Below, piece after piece: positions 1-8,992 of a stretch of DNA of 64,000 nucleotides. The notes under the pieces were generated by a model. It was not told the DNA's origin and did not search any database. It saw only the letters and a program-made list of their open reading frames with translations. The stretch lies in the NCBI RefSeq assembly GCF_024346975.1, contig NZ_AP024885.1:620001-684000 (forward strand). The letters run 5' to 3'. Each line of letters opens with the position of its first letter. Positions within the stretch are counted from its first letter, which is position 1. Source of the stretch: Vibrio neonatus (GTDB lineage: Bacteria > Pseudomonadota > Gammaproteobacteria > Enterobacterales > Vibrionaceae). The position numbers and the translations under genes are program-made.

Positions 1-114
1 CTTTCGGGTGCAACTTTGACGGGTAACGGCGTACAACATACTTTCGATTTCTGGTTAGGCGATATGGGCTTCGGACCATTCCTTGCTAAAGTACGCGAAG
101 GAGAGCTGAACTAA
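1..114 (+). CDS. nqrC: NqrC, Na+-NQR subunit C (3' end only)
   Basis: Only the last 37 codons and the stop are in the window, read from base 1. NqrC is a membrane-anchored subunit of the sodium-translocating NADH:quinone oxidoreductase and carries a covalently bound FMN. The fragment has the SGAT motif (codons 2-5). Its threonine is the known attachment site for FMN through a phosphoester bond, which ApbE makes. The fragment ends in GEGELN-like residues and its TAA overlaps the ATG of nqrD by one base (TAATG), so the two genes are translationally coupled. The identification rests on this motif and on nqrDEF downstream. Confidence 0.95.
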   Translation, partial: LSGATLTGNGVQHTFDFWLGDMGFGPFLAKVREGELN

Positions 115-746
115 TGGCTATGTCTAAAGAAATGAAGCAAAACCTTTGGGCTCCTGTTTTAGATAACAACCCAATTGCTTTGCAGGTTCTTGGTGTGTGT
201 TCTGCACTAGCGGTAACCACTAAGCTTGAAACAGCATTTGTTATGACGCTGGCGGTAATCTTTGTAACCGCTTTGTCTAACTTCTTCGTGTCTGTTATTC
301 GTAACCACATTCCAAACAGCGTGCGTATCATCGTACAGATGGCGATTATCGCTTCATTGGTAATCGTGGTAGACCAAATCTTAAAAGCTTACCTTTACGA
401 TATCTCGAAACAGCTATCGGTATTTGTTGGCTTGATCATTACTAACTGTATCGTAATGGGTCGTGCGGAAGCATACGCAATGAAGTCTGCGCCAATCCCA
501 TCGCTACTTGATGGTATCGGTAATGGTTTAGGTTATGGTTTCGTACTGATTACTGTGGCATTTTTCCGTGAACTGATTGGTTCTGGCAAATTGTTTGGTA
601 TGGAAGTACTTCCTCTAGTGTCTGACGGTGGTTGGTATCAGCCTAACGGTATGTTCTTGCTTGCACCGTCTGCATTCTTCTTGATTGGCTTCATGATTTG
701 GGTGATTCGTATCTTCAAGCCTGAACAAATAGAAGCGAAGGAGTAG
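114..746 (+). CDS. nqrD: NqrD, Na+-NQR membrane subunit D
   Basis: Integral membrane subunit (210 aa, about six hydrophobic segments) of the Na+-pumping NADH:quinone oxidoreductase in the inner membrane. Cys29 and Cys112 are present. In this family these are ligands of the iron-sulfur centre held between NqrD and NqrE. The LDNNP sequence near residue 17 and the length are typical. The start ATG overlaps the nqrC stop; a second ATG lies two codons later, but the first gives the cysteine numbering used for the Vibrio protein. nqrE follows after 7 bp in the same operon. Confidence 0.97.
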   Translation: MAMSKEMKQNLWAPVLDNNPIALQVLGVCSALAVTTKLETAFVMTLAVIFVTALSNFFVSVIRNHIPNSVRIIVQMAIIASLVIVVDQILKAYLYDISKQLSVFVGLIITNCIVMGRAEAYAMKSAPIPSLLDGIGNGLGYGFVLITVAFFRELIGSGKLFGMEVLPLVSDGGWYQPNGMFLLAPSAFFLIGFMIWVIRIFKPEQIEAKE

Positions 747-753
747 TAGCACG

Positions 754-1350
754 ATGGAACATTATATTAGCTTGCTGGTTAAATCGATTTTCATCGAAAA
801 CCTAGCATTATCCTTCTTCTTGGGCATGTGTACATTCCTTGCTGTATCTAAGAAGGTGAAAACCTCTTTCGGTCTTGGTGTTGCAGTAGTGGTGGTATTA
901 ACCATCGCTGTTCCTGTGAACAACTTACTGTACAACCTAGTGTTGAAAGAGAATGCGTTAGTCTCGGGTGTGGATTTAAGTTTCCTTAACTTCATCACCT
1001 TCATCGGTGTTATTGCAGCTCTAGTACAGATTTTGGAAATGGTGTTAGACCGCTTCTTCCCACCTTTGTACAACGCGCTAGGTATTTTCCTACCGCTGAT
1101 TACGGTGAACTGTGCAATCTTCGGTGGCGTATCTTTCATGGTACAGCGTGACTACAACTTTGCTGAATCGGTCGTGTATGGCTTTGGTTCTGGCGTAGGT
1201 TGGATGCTAGCAATCGTTGCTCTTGCAGGTTTACGTGAAAAGATGAAGTACTCTGATGTACCTCCAGGTCTACGCGGCCTTGGTATTACGTTCATCACTG
1301 TAGGCCTAATGGCGTTGGGCTTTATGTCTTTCTCCGGTGTTCAACTGTAA
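754..1350 (+). CDS. nqrE: NqrE, Na+-NQR membrane subunit E
   Basis: Integral membrane subunit of 198 aa, homologous to NqrD and inserted with opposite topology; together they form part of the Na+ path of the NADH:quinone reductase. Cys26 (FFLGMC) and Cys120 (TVNC) are conserved and provide the remaining ligands of the intramembrane Fe-S centre. About six membrane-spanning segments can be read. The gene lies 7 bp after nqrD and 23 bp before nqrF, with AAGGA ahead of the nqrF start, so it is in the middle of the operon. Confidence 0.97.
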   Translation: MEHYISLLVKSIFIENLALSFFLGMCTFLAVSKKVKTSFGLGVAVVVVLTIAVPVNNLLYNLVLKENALVSGVDLSFLNFITFIGVIAALVQILEMVLDRFFPPLYNALGIFLPLITVNCAIFGGVSFMVQRDYNFAESVVYGFGSGVGWMLAIVALAGLREKMKYSDVPPGLRGLGITFITVGLMALGFMSFSGVQL

Positions 1351-1373
1351 GAGTAAATTATAAGGATTAGTCA

Positions 1374-2600
1374 ATGAATACGATCGTTCTTGGCGTTGTG
1401 ATGTTTACTCTGATTGTATTGGTGTTAGTGCTAGTGATTTTATTCGCTAAATCTAAGCTGGTACCAACGGGTGACGTCAATATTTTAGTTAATGGTGATC
1501 CAGAGAAAGGTTTTACCGTATCTCCGGGTGACAAACTGCTAGGTGCTCTTGCGGGCAACGGTATCTTTGTATCGTCTGCTTGTGGTGGCGGTGGCTCTTG
1601 TGGTCAGTGTCGCGTTAAAGTGAAAGCGGGTGGTGGTGATATCTTGCCAACCGAGCTTGACCATATTAGTAAAGGTGAAGCACGTGAAGGTGAGCGTTTA
1701 GCCTGTCAGGTTGCTGTGAAAACCGATATGGAAATCGAGCTTCCTGAAGAGATCTTCGGTGTTAAAAAGTGGGAATGTACTGTTCTTTCTAATGACAACG
1801 AAGCGACCTTCATCAAAGAGCTTGTACTGCAAATTCCTGATGGTGAAGAAGTACCGTTCCGTGCGGGTGGTTACATTCAGATTGAAGCTGAACCTCATCA
1901 CATTAAATATGCTGACTTTGATATTCCAGATGAGTACCGTGAAGATTGGGATAAATTCAATCTATTCCGTTATGAATCTATCGTAAAAGAAGAGTCTATC
2001 CGTGCATACTCAATGGCTTCTTACCCAGAAGAGAAGGGTATTATTAAGCTGAACGTGCGTATTGCTACGCCGCCGCCTAATAACCCTGACGTACCACCGG
2101 GCATCATGTCTTCGTACATTTGGTCTCTAAAAGCAGGCGATAAGTGTACTATTTCAGGTCCATTTGGTGAGTTCTTCGCTAAAGATACTGACAACGAAAT
2201 GGTGTTTGTTGGTGGTGGTGCTGGTATGGCTCCAATGCGCTCTCATATCTTTGATCAGCTACTGCGCTTGCAATCTAAGCGTAAGATGACGTTCTGGTAT
2301 GGTGCTCGTTCGAAACGTGAAATGTTCTACATTGAAGATTTCGACAAACTAGCCGCAGAAAATGACAACTTTGTATGGCATTGTGCGCTATCTGATCCTC
2401 TTCCAGAGGATAACTGGGATGGTTACACCGGCTTCATACATAACGTATTGTACGAAAACTATCTGAAGGATCACGAAGCTCCAGAAGATTGTGAGTACTA
2501 CATGTGTGGTCCACCTATGATGAACGCAGCTGTAATCGGCATGCTAAAAGACCTAGGTGTAGAGGATGAAAACATCCTACTTGATGACTTCGGTGGCTAA
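1374..2600 (+). CDS. nqrF: NqrF, NADH-oxidising subunit of Na+-NQR
   Basis: Entry point for electrons from NADH (408 aa). Residues 3-25 form one membrane anchor. A plant-type 2Fe-2S ferredoxin domain follows, with Cys70, Cys76, Cys79 and Cys111. A ferredoxin-NADP reductase-like FAD/NADH domain fills the rest: RAYS near residue 211 binds FAD, the glycine-rich GGGAGMAPM near 280 binds NADH, and the end is DDFGG. It is the last structural gene of the nqr operon. A strong hairpin begins 11 bp after the stop, before apbE. Confidence 0.98.
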   Translation: MNTIVLGVVMFTLIVLVLVLVILFAKSKLVPTGDVNILVNGDPEKGFTVSPGDKLLGALAGNGIFVSSACGGGGSCGQCRVKVKAGGGDILPTELDHISKGEAREGERLACQVAVKTDMEIELPEEIFGVKKWECTVLSNDNEATFIKELVLQIPDGEEVPFRAGGYIQIEAEPHHIKYADFDIPDEYREDWDKFNLFRYESIVKEESIRAYSMASYPEEKGIIKLNVRIATPPPNNPDVPPGIMSSYIWSLKAGDKCTISGPFGEFFAKDTDNEMVFVGGGAGMAPMRSHIFDQLLRLQSKRKMTFWYGARSKREMFYIEDFDKLAAENDNFVWHCALSDPLPEDNWDGYTGFIHNVLYENYLKDHEAPEDCEYYMCGPPMMNAAVIGMLKDLGVEDENILLDDFGG

Positions 2601-2610
2601 GCCGTAATCG

Positions 2611-2655
2611 GATAAAACAATGGCTGGCTCTTTGAGTCAGCCATTTTGTTTTATC
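2611..2655 (+). terminator. Terminator after nqrF
   Basis: A long inverted repeat (arms of about 16-18 bases starting GATAAAACAATGGCTG, loop of about 11) directly after nqrF, with T-rich sequence within the 3' arm. It probably ends or attenuates nqr transcription before apbE-nqrM. Confidence 0.8.
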
Positions 2656-2703
2656 GTCTATCGCGATAGTAGGCTTGCCCTGTATTGGTATAAGGAAAAC
2701 AAG

Positions 2704-3738
2704 ATGAAGTTTGTAAATCATCTTATTCAAGGTTCAAAATGGCTAACAGCAATACTGGTTTCAGTAGTGGTACTAAGTGGCTGTGAGCAAGCGCCAGAGC
2801 AAGTTGCATTGGCGGGTAAAACGATGGGTACGACCTATCACATTAAATATATCGCTGATAGTAAAGTGGCTGATTCAGAAGCGATGCAGAGCAAAATTGA
2901 TGAACTGCTAGAGAAGGTCAACGACCAAATGTCGACCTATCGCCCTAAATCTGAATTAAGCCAATTTAACCAATATAAAAAAGCGCAGCCTTTCCCATTA
3001 TCTAAAGATATGGAAACCGTGGTGCGTGAATCAATTCGTTTAAATAAACTCACTGAAGGTGCGCTTGACGTTACCGTTGGTCCTTTGGTGAATCTTTGGG
3101 GATTTGGCCCAGAAGCTCGCCCAGATACCGTGCCAACCGATGAAGAATTAGCAGCGCGTCGTAAAATGATAGGTATTGAACACCTTTCTTTAACTGACCA
3201 AGGCTTAGCAAAAGACTTACCGGATCTGTACGTTGATCTTTCTACGATTGCTAAGGGGTGGGGCGTGGATGTGGTAGCGAACTATCTCGAATCACTTGGC
3301 ATTCAGCGTTACCTTGTTGAAGTGGGCGGTGAGTTAAGATCGAAAGGACAGAACAATCAAGGGATCCCTTGGCGAATCGCGATTGAAAAACCGACCGTAG
3401 ATGCCAGAGAAGTTGAACTGATTATTCAACCGGGCAATATGGCGATGGCGACATCGGGAGATTACCGCAATTATTTTGAGCGTGATGGTATTCGTTACTC
3501 ACACATCATCAATCCAAAAACTGGAAAACCGATTGCACACAAGGTAGTCTCTGTAACAGCAATTCATCCTTCTTGCATGACAGCCGATGGTCTAGCGACG
3601 GGCTTGATGGTGCTAGGAGAGAAAGAAGGTCTTCGGGTAGCCAATCAAAATGATTTGGCGGTGTTTATGATTATAAAAACCGAAGATGGATTTAAAGAGG
3701 TGTATTCTGACGCCTTTGCTCAGTATTTAAATAAGTAA
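2704..3738 (+). CDS. apbE: ApbE, FAD:protein FMN transferase (lipoprotein)
   Basis: Transfers FMN from FAD to the threonine of (S/T)GAT motifs, which flavinylates NqrB and NqrC. The protein is 344 aa from ATG 2704, chosen because AAGGA lies 7 bases upstream and the next residues form a signal peptide ending in a lipobox LSGC (Cys27); longer in-frame starts would place the nqrF terminator inside the gene. Family landmarks include GTTYHIKY near residue 45, STYRPKSELS, DLSTIAKGWG and the SHIINPKTGKP stretch near the C-terminus. Likely anchored to the periplasmic face of the inner membrane. Together with nqrM (9 bp downstream) it forms a maturation cassette for the nqr complex. Confidence 0.95.
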   Translation: MKFVNHLIQGSKWLTAILVSVVVLSGCEQAPEQVALAGKTMGTTYHIKYIADSKVADSEAMQSKIDELLEKVNDQMSTYRPKSELSQFNQYKKAQPFPLSKDMETVVRESIRLNKLTEGALDVTVGPLVNLWGFGPEARPDTVPTDEELAARRKMIGIEHLSLTDQGLAKDLPDLYVDLSTIAKGWGVDVVANYLESLGIQRYLVEVGGELRSKGQNNQGIPWRIAIEKPTVDAREVELIIQPGNMAMATSGDYRNYFERDGIRYSHIINPKTGKPIAHKVVSVTAIHPSCMTADGLATGLMVLGEKEGLRVANQNDLAVFMIIKTEDGFKEVYSDAFAQYLNK

Positions 3739-3747
3739 GGTCGAGCT

Positions 3748-3981
3748 ATGACAACGTTCTTAGTGACTTTTGGTATTTTCCTTGGCTTCATCGTGTTGAT
3801 GTCCGTAGGCTACATTATCCAAAAGAAAGTAGTAAAAGGAAGCTGTGGTGGCTTGGATGCAATGGGCATTGATAAAGTGTGCAGTTGCCCTGAACCTTGT
3901 GATGCACGTAAACGTCGCGAAGCGAAAGAGGCACAACGTGCTGAGAAAGTAGCAGCTTGGGAAAAAGACCGAATCGCTTAA
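3748..3981 (+). CDS. nqrM: NqrM, Na+-NQR maturation factor
   Basis: Small membrane-anchored protein of 77 aa (former DUF539). One N-terminal transmembrane helix (residues 3-24) is followed by a cysteine cluster, SCGG and later CSCPEPC, and a charged lysine/arginine-rich tail. NqrM is required to assemble the Fe-S centre shared by NqrD and NqrE, and the cysteines are the presumed iron ligands. The gene sits 9 bp after apbE, which is the usual Vibrio order, and precedes a strong bidirectional terminator. Confidence 0.93.
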   Translation: MTTFLVTFGIFLGFIVLMSVGYIIQKKVVKGSCGGLDAMGIDKVCSCPEPCDARKRREAKEAQRAEKVAAWEKDRIA

Positions 3982-4039
3982 CTTTTTTGAACGGAATACC
4001 TTGTACTGCAATTGATGTTATCAGGCAGTATCCATATAA

Positions 4040-4065
4040 AATGCCAAGCTTACGCTTGGCATTTT
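4040..4065. terminator. Bidirectional terminator between nqrM and uraA
   Basis: Perfect hairpin ATGCCAAGC-TTAC-GCTTGGCAT with A-run on the left and T-run on the right. It serves nqrM (+) and the convergent permease gene (-). Confidence 0.9.
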
Positions 4066-4094
4066 TGTATCACAAAGAATGATGACGCTGAATA

Positions 4095-5345
4095 TTACTC
4101 AGGCTTATCTTCGATTTGTGCATTATCAACGATAGTAGTTTCACCCAATTGCTTTGGTAAAACAAGGTTTAGGATGATAGCTACGATACCGCAAAGGCTA
4201 ATACCTTGCAGGCTGAACTCGCCAATACCAAATGCCATACCACCGATACCAAACACTAAAGTCACACCCACAATTACTAGGTTGCGAGAGTTGTGTAGAT
4301 CAACGCGGTTTTGGATAAGAGTATTTAGACCCACAGTCGCAATTGAACCAAATAGCAACATCATGATGCCGCCCATTACTGGTGTTGGAATGGTTTGTAG
4401 AACGCCACCTAATTTACCGACTAGAGCAAGAACAATCGCGGTCAGTGCCGCATAGGTCATGATTTTAGGGTTGTATGATTTAGTCAACATTACCGCACCG
4501 GTCACTTCACTATAAGTGGTGTTTGGTGGAGCGCCCATCATACTTGCTGCCATAGTTGCCAGTCCGTCACCCGCCATAGTGCGGTGTAGACCCGGCTTTT
4601 TCAGGTAATCTTTACCCGTTACGTTTGAAATAGCTAACATATCACCAACGTGTTCTACCGCAGGAGCAATCGCTACAGGAAGCATGAACAAAATTGCGTT
4701 GATATTAAACTCTGGCGCAGTGAAGTTTGGAATCGCAAACCAAGAAGCGGTCGCAACTGGCGTGAAATCGACAATACCCGCAAACAAGCTCAAGATATAA
4801 CCGACTGCAATACCACCAAAAATAGGCAGCAGCTTCAAAAAGCCTTTTGCGTAAACACTGATAATAATAGTGGTAAACAGAGACGCTAATGAAATCCAAA
4901 TGGCAATTTGACCGTCGACCAACTGCATAGAACCATCACTGGTTTTACCTAGTGCCATATTCACAGCAACAGGGGCAAGACCCAGACCAATTACCATAAT
5001 CACAGGCCCTACAACCACAGGAGGAAGAAGCTTATGAATAATAGCAATGCCACGAACACGGATAATAGCGCTTAAAATGATGTATACAAAACCAGCTGCC
5101 ATTAGGCCGCCCATTGTTGCAGGAACACCCCAAGTTTGAACGCCGTATAAGATTGGTGCAATAAAAGCAAAAGAAGAAGCTAAAAAGATTGGTACCGAAC
5201 GCTTGGTGACCAGTTGAAAGAGTAGTGTACCAACACCGGCACCAAATAGTGCCACGTTGGCGTCCAGTCCCGTCAGTAACGGTACTAGAACAAGAGCACC
5301 AAACGCTACGAACAGCATTTGCATACCCTGCAAGATAGAAGCCAT
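4095..5345 (-). CDS. uraA: Uracil:H+ symporter, UraA family (NCS2)
   Basis: Inner-membrane nucleobase permease of 416 aa with 14 predicted membrane segments in the inverted 7+7 repeat of the NCS2 family. The SSFAFI and QHLF-like N-terminal region matches UraA. VEHVGDM (near residue 230) gives the Glu/His pair and TTYSEVTGAV (near 280) the second Glu, which in E. coli UraA bind uracil and couple protons. It is convergent with nqrM and divergent from dinB. Uracil is the most likely substrate; xanthine or other bases are less likely because the UraA-type residues are kept. I recall no uraA between nqrM and dinB in the V. cholerae order, so it may be a lineage-specific insertion. Confidence 0.88.
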   Translation of the reverse strand: MASILQGMQMLFVAFGALVLVPLLTGLDANVALFGAGVGTLLFQLVTKRSVPIFLASSFAFIAPILYGVQTWGVPATMGGLMAAGFVYIILSAIIRVRGIAIIHKLLPPVVVGPVIMVIGLGLAPVAVNMALGKTSDGSMQLVDGQIAIWISLASLFTTIIISVYAKGFLKLLPIFGGIAVGYILSLFAGIVDFTPVATASWFAIPNFTAPEFNINAILFMLPVAIAPAVEHVGDMLAISNVTGKDYLKKPGLHRTMAGDGLATMAASMMGAPPNTTYSEVTGAVMLTKSYNPKIMTYAALTAIVLALVGKLGGVLQTIPTPVMGGIMMLLFGSIATVGLNTLIQNRVDLHNSRNLVIVGVTLVFGIGGMAFGIGEFSLQGISLCGIVAIILNLVLPKQLGETTIVDNAQIEDKPE

Positions 5346-5485
5346 GATTTTTTCTCCATTTTTGGAAATCGACGAATCTTATCATCTAGATTGCGGCTAT
5401 GGTATTCACTAGATCAATTTTTATTTAATCAATTCGATTCAGTAAGAAAATATTTTTGTAGTTAGCGCTTATTGTCGTTAAAATT

Positions 5486-5505
5486 AACTGTGTATTTAAA
5501 CAGTG
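5486..5505 (+). promoter_or_regulatory. LexA (SOS) box for dinB
   Basis: CTGT-GTATTTAA-ACAG at 5488-5503 matches the CTGT-N8-ACAG LexA consensus perfectly and has the A/T-rich centre of strong sites. It lies immediately before the possible start codons of dinB, so LexA should repress this gene until DNA damage. Confidence 0.92.
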
Positions 5506-5518
5506 TTTGGGTGGTGGT

Positions 5519-6586
5519 GTGTGTCGAAAAATTATCCATATTGATATGGATTGTTTCTTTGCTGCAGTCGAAATGCGAGACTTCCCTGAATATCGAGGGC
5601 GTCCGCTAGCCGTTGGTGGCAAAGAGCGGCAGCGAGGTGTATTGAGCACTTGTAACTATGAAGCGCGCCGTTTTGGTGTGCATTCTGCTATGCCTACTGC
5701 TCAAGCGCTAAAACTGTGCCCACATTTGTTAGTGGTGCCCGGTCGAATGCACGTCTATAAAGAAGTTTCGATACAAATTAGGCAAATATTTCAACGTTAC
5801 ACGCAAATTATTGAGCCTTTGTCTTTAGATGAAGCCTACCTTGATGTCACTGATAGCCCTTTATGTAATGGTTCCGCCACGTTAATTGCCCAAGCGATTC
5901 GTGCTGATATAGAAAGAGAGCTGAACTTAACCGCTTCGGCGGGAATTGCTCCAATAAAATTTTTGGCTAAAGTGGCATCCGATATGAATAAGCCCAATGG
6001 GCAATACGTCATAGCGCCGAAGCAAGTACAAGAGTTTATCAATAATATGCCTTTGCAAAAGATCCCAGGTGTGGGCAAGGTGGCGTTGCAAAAACTGCAT
6101 CGTTCGGGATTGTATCTAGGCGAAGACGTTTGTAAGGCCGATTATAGAGAGTTGTTAATTCGGCATGGAAGGTTAGGGGCGTCGCTTTGGAAACGCTGTC
6201 ATGGCATTGATAACCGAAGCATTCAGGTTTCAAGAGAAAGAAAGTCTATTGGTGTTGAGCGCACCTTTACCCAAAATATAGTGACGCTAGCACAGTGTTG
6301 GGAGGTAATTGAGAGTCGCTTATATCCTGAGATAGAAGGCCGATTTAATAAAGTGGAAGCACTGCGCAGTCGAGGCATCACTAAGCAAGGGATTAAGGTT
6401 AAGTTTGCTGACTTTCAAGTAACCACTATAGAAACAGGTTCAGCAGAGTTGAGCTTAGCGGCTTTTTATCCTTTATTAGAAGAAGTGTTGCATCGTCAAC
6501 AAGGTCGAGAGATTCGACTATTGGGCTTGAATGTTATGTTACAGCCAGAAGAGTCAGCAAAACAATTAAGCCTATTGGATCACTGA
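5519..6586 (+). CDS. dinB: DNA polymerase IV (DinB)
   Basis: Y-family translesion polymerase. The N-terminus has the catalytic HIDMDCFFA motif (first Asp), the YEAR stretch and SLDEAYLD (second Asp/Glu pair, near residue 105). A helix-hairpin-helix (PGVGKVAL) follows at about 185 and the little-finger domain up to the C-terminus. The C-terminal end QLSLLDH resembles the beta-clamp binding motif QLxLF/L. There is no ATG: the frame can open at TTG 5507 or GTG 5519. I chose GTG because TTG 5507 lies only 4 bases from the LexA box core, leaving no room for a ribosome site. Length from GTG is 355 aa, close to the usual 351-354. Induced by the SOS response. Confidence 0.95.
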   Translation: MCRKIIHIDMDCFFAAVEMRDFPEYRGRPLAVGGKERQRGVLSTCNYEARRFGVHSAMPTAQALKLCPHLLVVPGRMHVYKEVSIQIRQIFQRYTQIIEPLSLDEAYLDVTDSPLCNGSATLIAQAIRADIERELNLTASAGIAPIKFLAKVASDMNKPNGQYVIAPKQVQEFINNMPLQKIPGVGKVALQKLHRSGLYLGEDVCKADYRELLIRHGRLGASLWKRCHGIDNRSIQVSRERKSIGVERTFTQNIVTLAQCWEVIESRLYPEIEGRFNKVEALRSRGITKQGIKVKFADFQVTTIETGSAELSLAAFYPLLEEVLHRQQGREIRLLGLNVMLQPEESAKQLSLLDH

Positions 6587-6634
6587 CTGATTGGCGTTAC
6601 AGTAATCCCCATATTAGGTTACAAGGAATTTTGA

Positions 6635-7408
6635 ATGTTTAAGCGTCTTACTTATGGTTTGTTAGTGGGTTCTCTGTTAGTGACTTCTGTGTCTCAAGCC
6701 CAATCAATAGAGGGCTATCAGGCTTGTAATGTCGACTTGCACAATGAGCTTCATTTAGATGGTCAAGCGGTGCAGATAATTGACGCGAACGGGCATAAAG
6801 CCGTTATTGAGCAAAACAAAGGCTTATCCATTAATGGTCAATCCGTAGAACTTAATGCGAAACAGCAACAACTGCTAGAGCATTACCGTCAACAACTGAA
6901 TGAAAGCATCCCAAAAATAAGAGAAGTCGGTCAGTCTGGTGTGGCGTTAGCCAACGAAGTTTTGGATGATGTATCGGCTAAGTTCAATAATACCGATGCA
7001 TTTAATAATGTGCGCACATCCATTTCTGACTACTATGCCAAACTTGAGAAGCGTTATTATCATGACGGTGAATGGGTGTTAAAGCCCAATGCATTTAGCA
7101 ATATGCACGACAATTGGCAGAAAGATTTTGCTGATGCTCGACGGGTATTTAATAGCGAGTTTTTTGCCAGTGCCTTTGTTGTTTTACAGGAAAAATTTGC
7201 TTCTGAAGATGGAGTGAATTTTACTGAATTGCAAAAACAATTGGGCGAATTGAAAGTGTCAATTCAGAAAAAACTAAAAGAACATTCGCCAGAAATTACT
7301 GAAAAGGCTCAGAATTACTGTGACTCAATGGACAAATTAGCCAAAGACGAAAAGACATTAGTGGAAAGTATTCCGCAATTGAAAAATTATCAATTGTTTG
7401 AAATTTAA
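6635..7408 (+). CDS. YggN-like periplasmic protein (DUF2884)
   Basis: Protein of 257 aa with a signal peptide (residues 1-22, cleavage likely after SQA). The mature part resembles E. coli YggN: two short beta-rich repeats with NGxxV and a long, helix-rich, charged C-terminal half with two cysteines (CNVD near 31 and NYCDSM near 228). The function of DUF2884 proteins is unknown. It starts 48 bp after dinB with AAGGA ahead of the ATG, so it could be co-transcribed with dinB. I see no terminator after it. Confidence 0.8.
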   Translation: MFKRLTYGLLVGSLLVTSVSQAQSIEGYQACNVDLHNELHLDGQAVQIIDANGHKAVIEQNKGLSINGQSVELNAKQQQLLEHYRQQLNESIPKIREVGQSGVALANEVLDDVSAKFNNTDAFNNVRTSISDYYAKLEKRYYHDGEWVLKPNAFSNMHDNWQKDFADARRVFNSEFFASAFVVLQEKFASEDGVNFTELQKQLGELKVSIQKKLKEHSPEITEKAQNYCDSMDKLAKDEKTLVESIPQLKNYQLFEI

Positions 7409-7695
7409 ACAAATGTTGAATGGGGTCAGTAGCTTGCAAAAGTTCACTTTGTTGGCTTAATAAATATCTAACGATTTTATAAGAAAAACGTTTACAAAGG
7501 CGCAAACTGCTGTAGCATATAAATCGCTTCGTAAGGCAAAGTTGTTAGACAAAAGTAAGCAAAAGCAAGTTTCAAATTTTATTGTAAAAAGTAAAGTAGT
7601 GTTTTCTGTTTTTCCCTTAACTTAATGGCTAGGACTTACGAACGTGTCGCACAAGCGACGTTTAATCAATCTTAAAAAATACTAAGGGACATAAC
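7409..7695 (+). promoter_or_regulatory. Promoter and long 5' leader of the cold-shock gene
   Basis: 287 bp without a gene. A TTTACA at 7490 followed 16 bases later by TAGCAT is a plausible sigma-70 promoter; a leader of roughly 150 nt would then precede the cold-shock gene. A long untranslated leader that acts as an RNA thermosensor is the rule for cspA-type genes. The ribosome site is AAGGG at 7683-7687. The leader length and structure are inferred, not shown. Confidence 0.45.
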
Positions 7696-7905
7696 ATGTC
7701 AAAGACTACTGGTACAGTAAAATGGTTTAACGAAGAAAAAGGTTTCGGTTTCATTTCTCAAGACAACGGCGGTGCTGACGTATTCGTACACTTCCGTGCA
7801 ATCGTTTCTGACGGCTTCAAAACTCTTGCTGAAGGCCAAAAAGTATCTTTCGAAGTTGAACAAGGTCAAAAAGGCCCTCAAGCTTCTAACGTTACTGTAA
7901 TCTAA
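7696..7905 (+). CDS. Cold-shock protein, CspA family
   Basis: Cytoplasmic single-strand nucleic-acid binding protein of 69 aa that melts RNA structure. It has both RNA-binding motifs of the cold-shock domain: RNP1 KGFGFIS (residues 15-21) and RNP2 VFVHF (residues 29-33). The five-stranded OB fold fills the entire protein. Codon use is strongly biased to preferred codons, as expected for a highly expressed gene. It is monocistronic, with its own leader and a terminator 28 bp after the stop. The exact paralogue (cspA, cspV or cspE type) cannot be decided here. Confidence 0.95.
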   Translation: MSKTTGTVKWFNEEKGFGFISQDNGGADVFVHFRAIVSDGFKTLAEGQKVSFEVEQGQKGPQASNVTVI

Positions 7906-7933
7906 GTAAACCTTTAGATTAAAAGTTTCTAAA

Positions 7934-7960
7934 AGCCCGCTGTTTTCAGCGGGCTTTTTT
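7934..7960. terminator. Terminator after the csp gene
   Basis: AAGCCCGCTG-TTTT-CAGCGGGCTT followed by TTTT, with A-run on the left. Works for csp (+) and, in the other direction, for the convergent LysR gene. Confidence 0.92.
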
Positions 7961-7972
7961 CTTGCCTAACGA

Positions 7973-8863
7973 TTAGTCACGAGAGGCTCGTTCTTCTTTT
8001 ATCCAGCTCAATACGGCATTGATTTTTTGATGCTTTTGCATGCCGTCTGGGCAGAGTAAATAGTATTTATTATTGCTATTTAACGTTGGAAACGGTACCA
8101 CTAACTCCCCATCTTCAATCATCTTAGCCACAAAGCTCAGCCTGCCAATAGCGACACCTAAAGAGTGTTTTGCCGCTTGGATATTCATCCCTCTTTGGCT
8201 AAAGGTATAGGCTTTCTCATACGGGTCGACATCAATATTAAAGTGCTTTAACCAGCGAGACCATGCGTTTGATTCTTGGGCATGGATAAAGTTGATGTTG
8301 TATAAGTCTTCATAATTTTGCTTAAACAGACCGTGATTCACGGCGTATTCATGAGTACAAACCGGCACGATTCTTTCATCAAACAAAGGGTGAATATGAG
8401 TATCTTTGAGTGAGGGCTTACCGTAGTAAATGGCGATATCAATATTGTTGAGACGTAGATCGATCTGATCTTCCTCAATACGAATGGTCAAATTAAAGCC
8501 CGGATACTTCTGTTTGAAGTTTTTTAGGCGCGGAATCAACCAACCACTAGCAAAAGCTGGGGTCGTTGCAATCACTATCTCGCCTTTTAACTCATCTGAA
8601 GTGATATCTTCTATTTCATTGTAAATAGAGGATAGAGATTCTGTTAAAGTCTCCCTCAGGCGTTTGCCTTCTTTAGTTAACTCAAGTTTTCGAGGAAGTC
8701 GTATGAATAGCTTAAATCCGAGATCGTCTTCCAGACCTCGTATTCTATGGCTGACAGCGCCTTGGGTTAAATTGAGTTCTTCGCCTGCTTTGGTAAAACT
8801 TAGATGTTGTGATGCAACCTCAAAAGTATGCAGGTTTCGAAGCAAAAAAGGTTTATTCTTCAA
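7973..8863 (-). CDS. LysR-family regulator (DsdC/GcvA-like)
   Basis: 296 aa transcription factor. Residues 8-66 form the winged helix-turn-helix (FTKAGEELNLTQGAVSHRI), followed by the linker helix and a periplasmic-binding-like effector domain from about 90 (GEIVIATTPAFASGWLIPRL). The sequence resembles DsdC/GcvA-type regulators more than metabolic specialists such as CysB, but the effector cannot be read. It is divergent from the PTS permease gene at 8993 with a 129-bp intergenic region holding a 21-bp palindrome, so it probably controls that permease and itself. Confidence 0.85.
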   Translation of the reverse strand: MKNKPFLLRNLHTFEVASQHLSFTKAGEELNLTQGAVSHRIRGLEDDLGFKLFIRLPRKLELTKEGKRLRETLTESLSSIYNEIEDITSDELKGEIVIATTPAFASGWLIPRLKNFKQKYPGFNLTIRIEEDQIDLRLNNIDIAIYYGKPSLKDTHIHPLFDERIVPVCTHEYAVNHGLFKQNYEDLYNINFIHAQESNAWSRWLKHFNIDVDPYEKAYTFSQRGMNIQAAKHSLGVAIGRLSFVAKMIEDGELVVPFPTLNSNNKYYLLCPDGMQKHQKINAVLSWIKEERASRD

Positions 8864-8890
8864 TGGCTAACCCCTTTAGCATTAAAATTA

Positions 8891-8911
8891 TTAATTCATT
8901 ATATGAGTTAA
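8891..8911. promoter_or_regulatory. Palindrome between LysR and PTS genes (candidate operator)
   Basis: TTAATTCAT-N3-ATGAGTTAA: arms match at 8 of 9 positions. It sits about 30 bp from the LysR start in the divergent region and contains T-N11-A spacing typical of LysR sites. Binding is inferred. Confidence 0.45.
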
Positions 8912-8992
8912 TTCGTTTGTTGGGACTTTTTTTTTGCTGTTAAATAAGATTTTAGACACAAATAATTTTAAATATTCATTTTGAGAGGGTGT

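Noticed and set aside
2620..2703. Extended N-terminus of ApbE starting at 2620
   Set aside because: It would be encoded by the terminator hairpin and would put 28 residues before the lipoprotein signal peptide.
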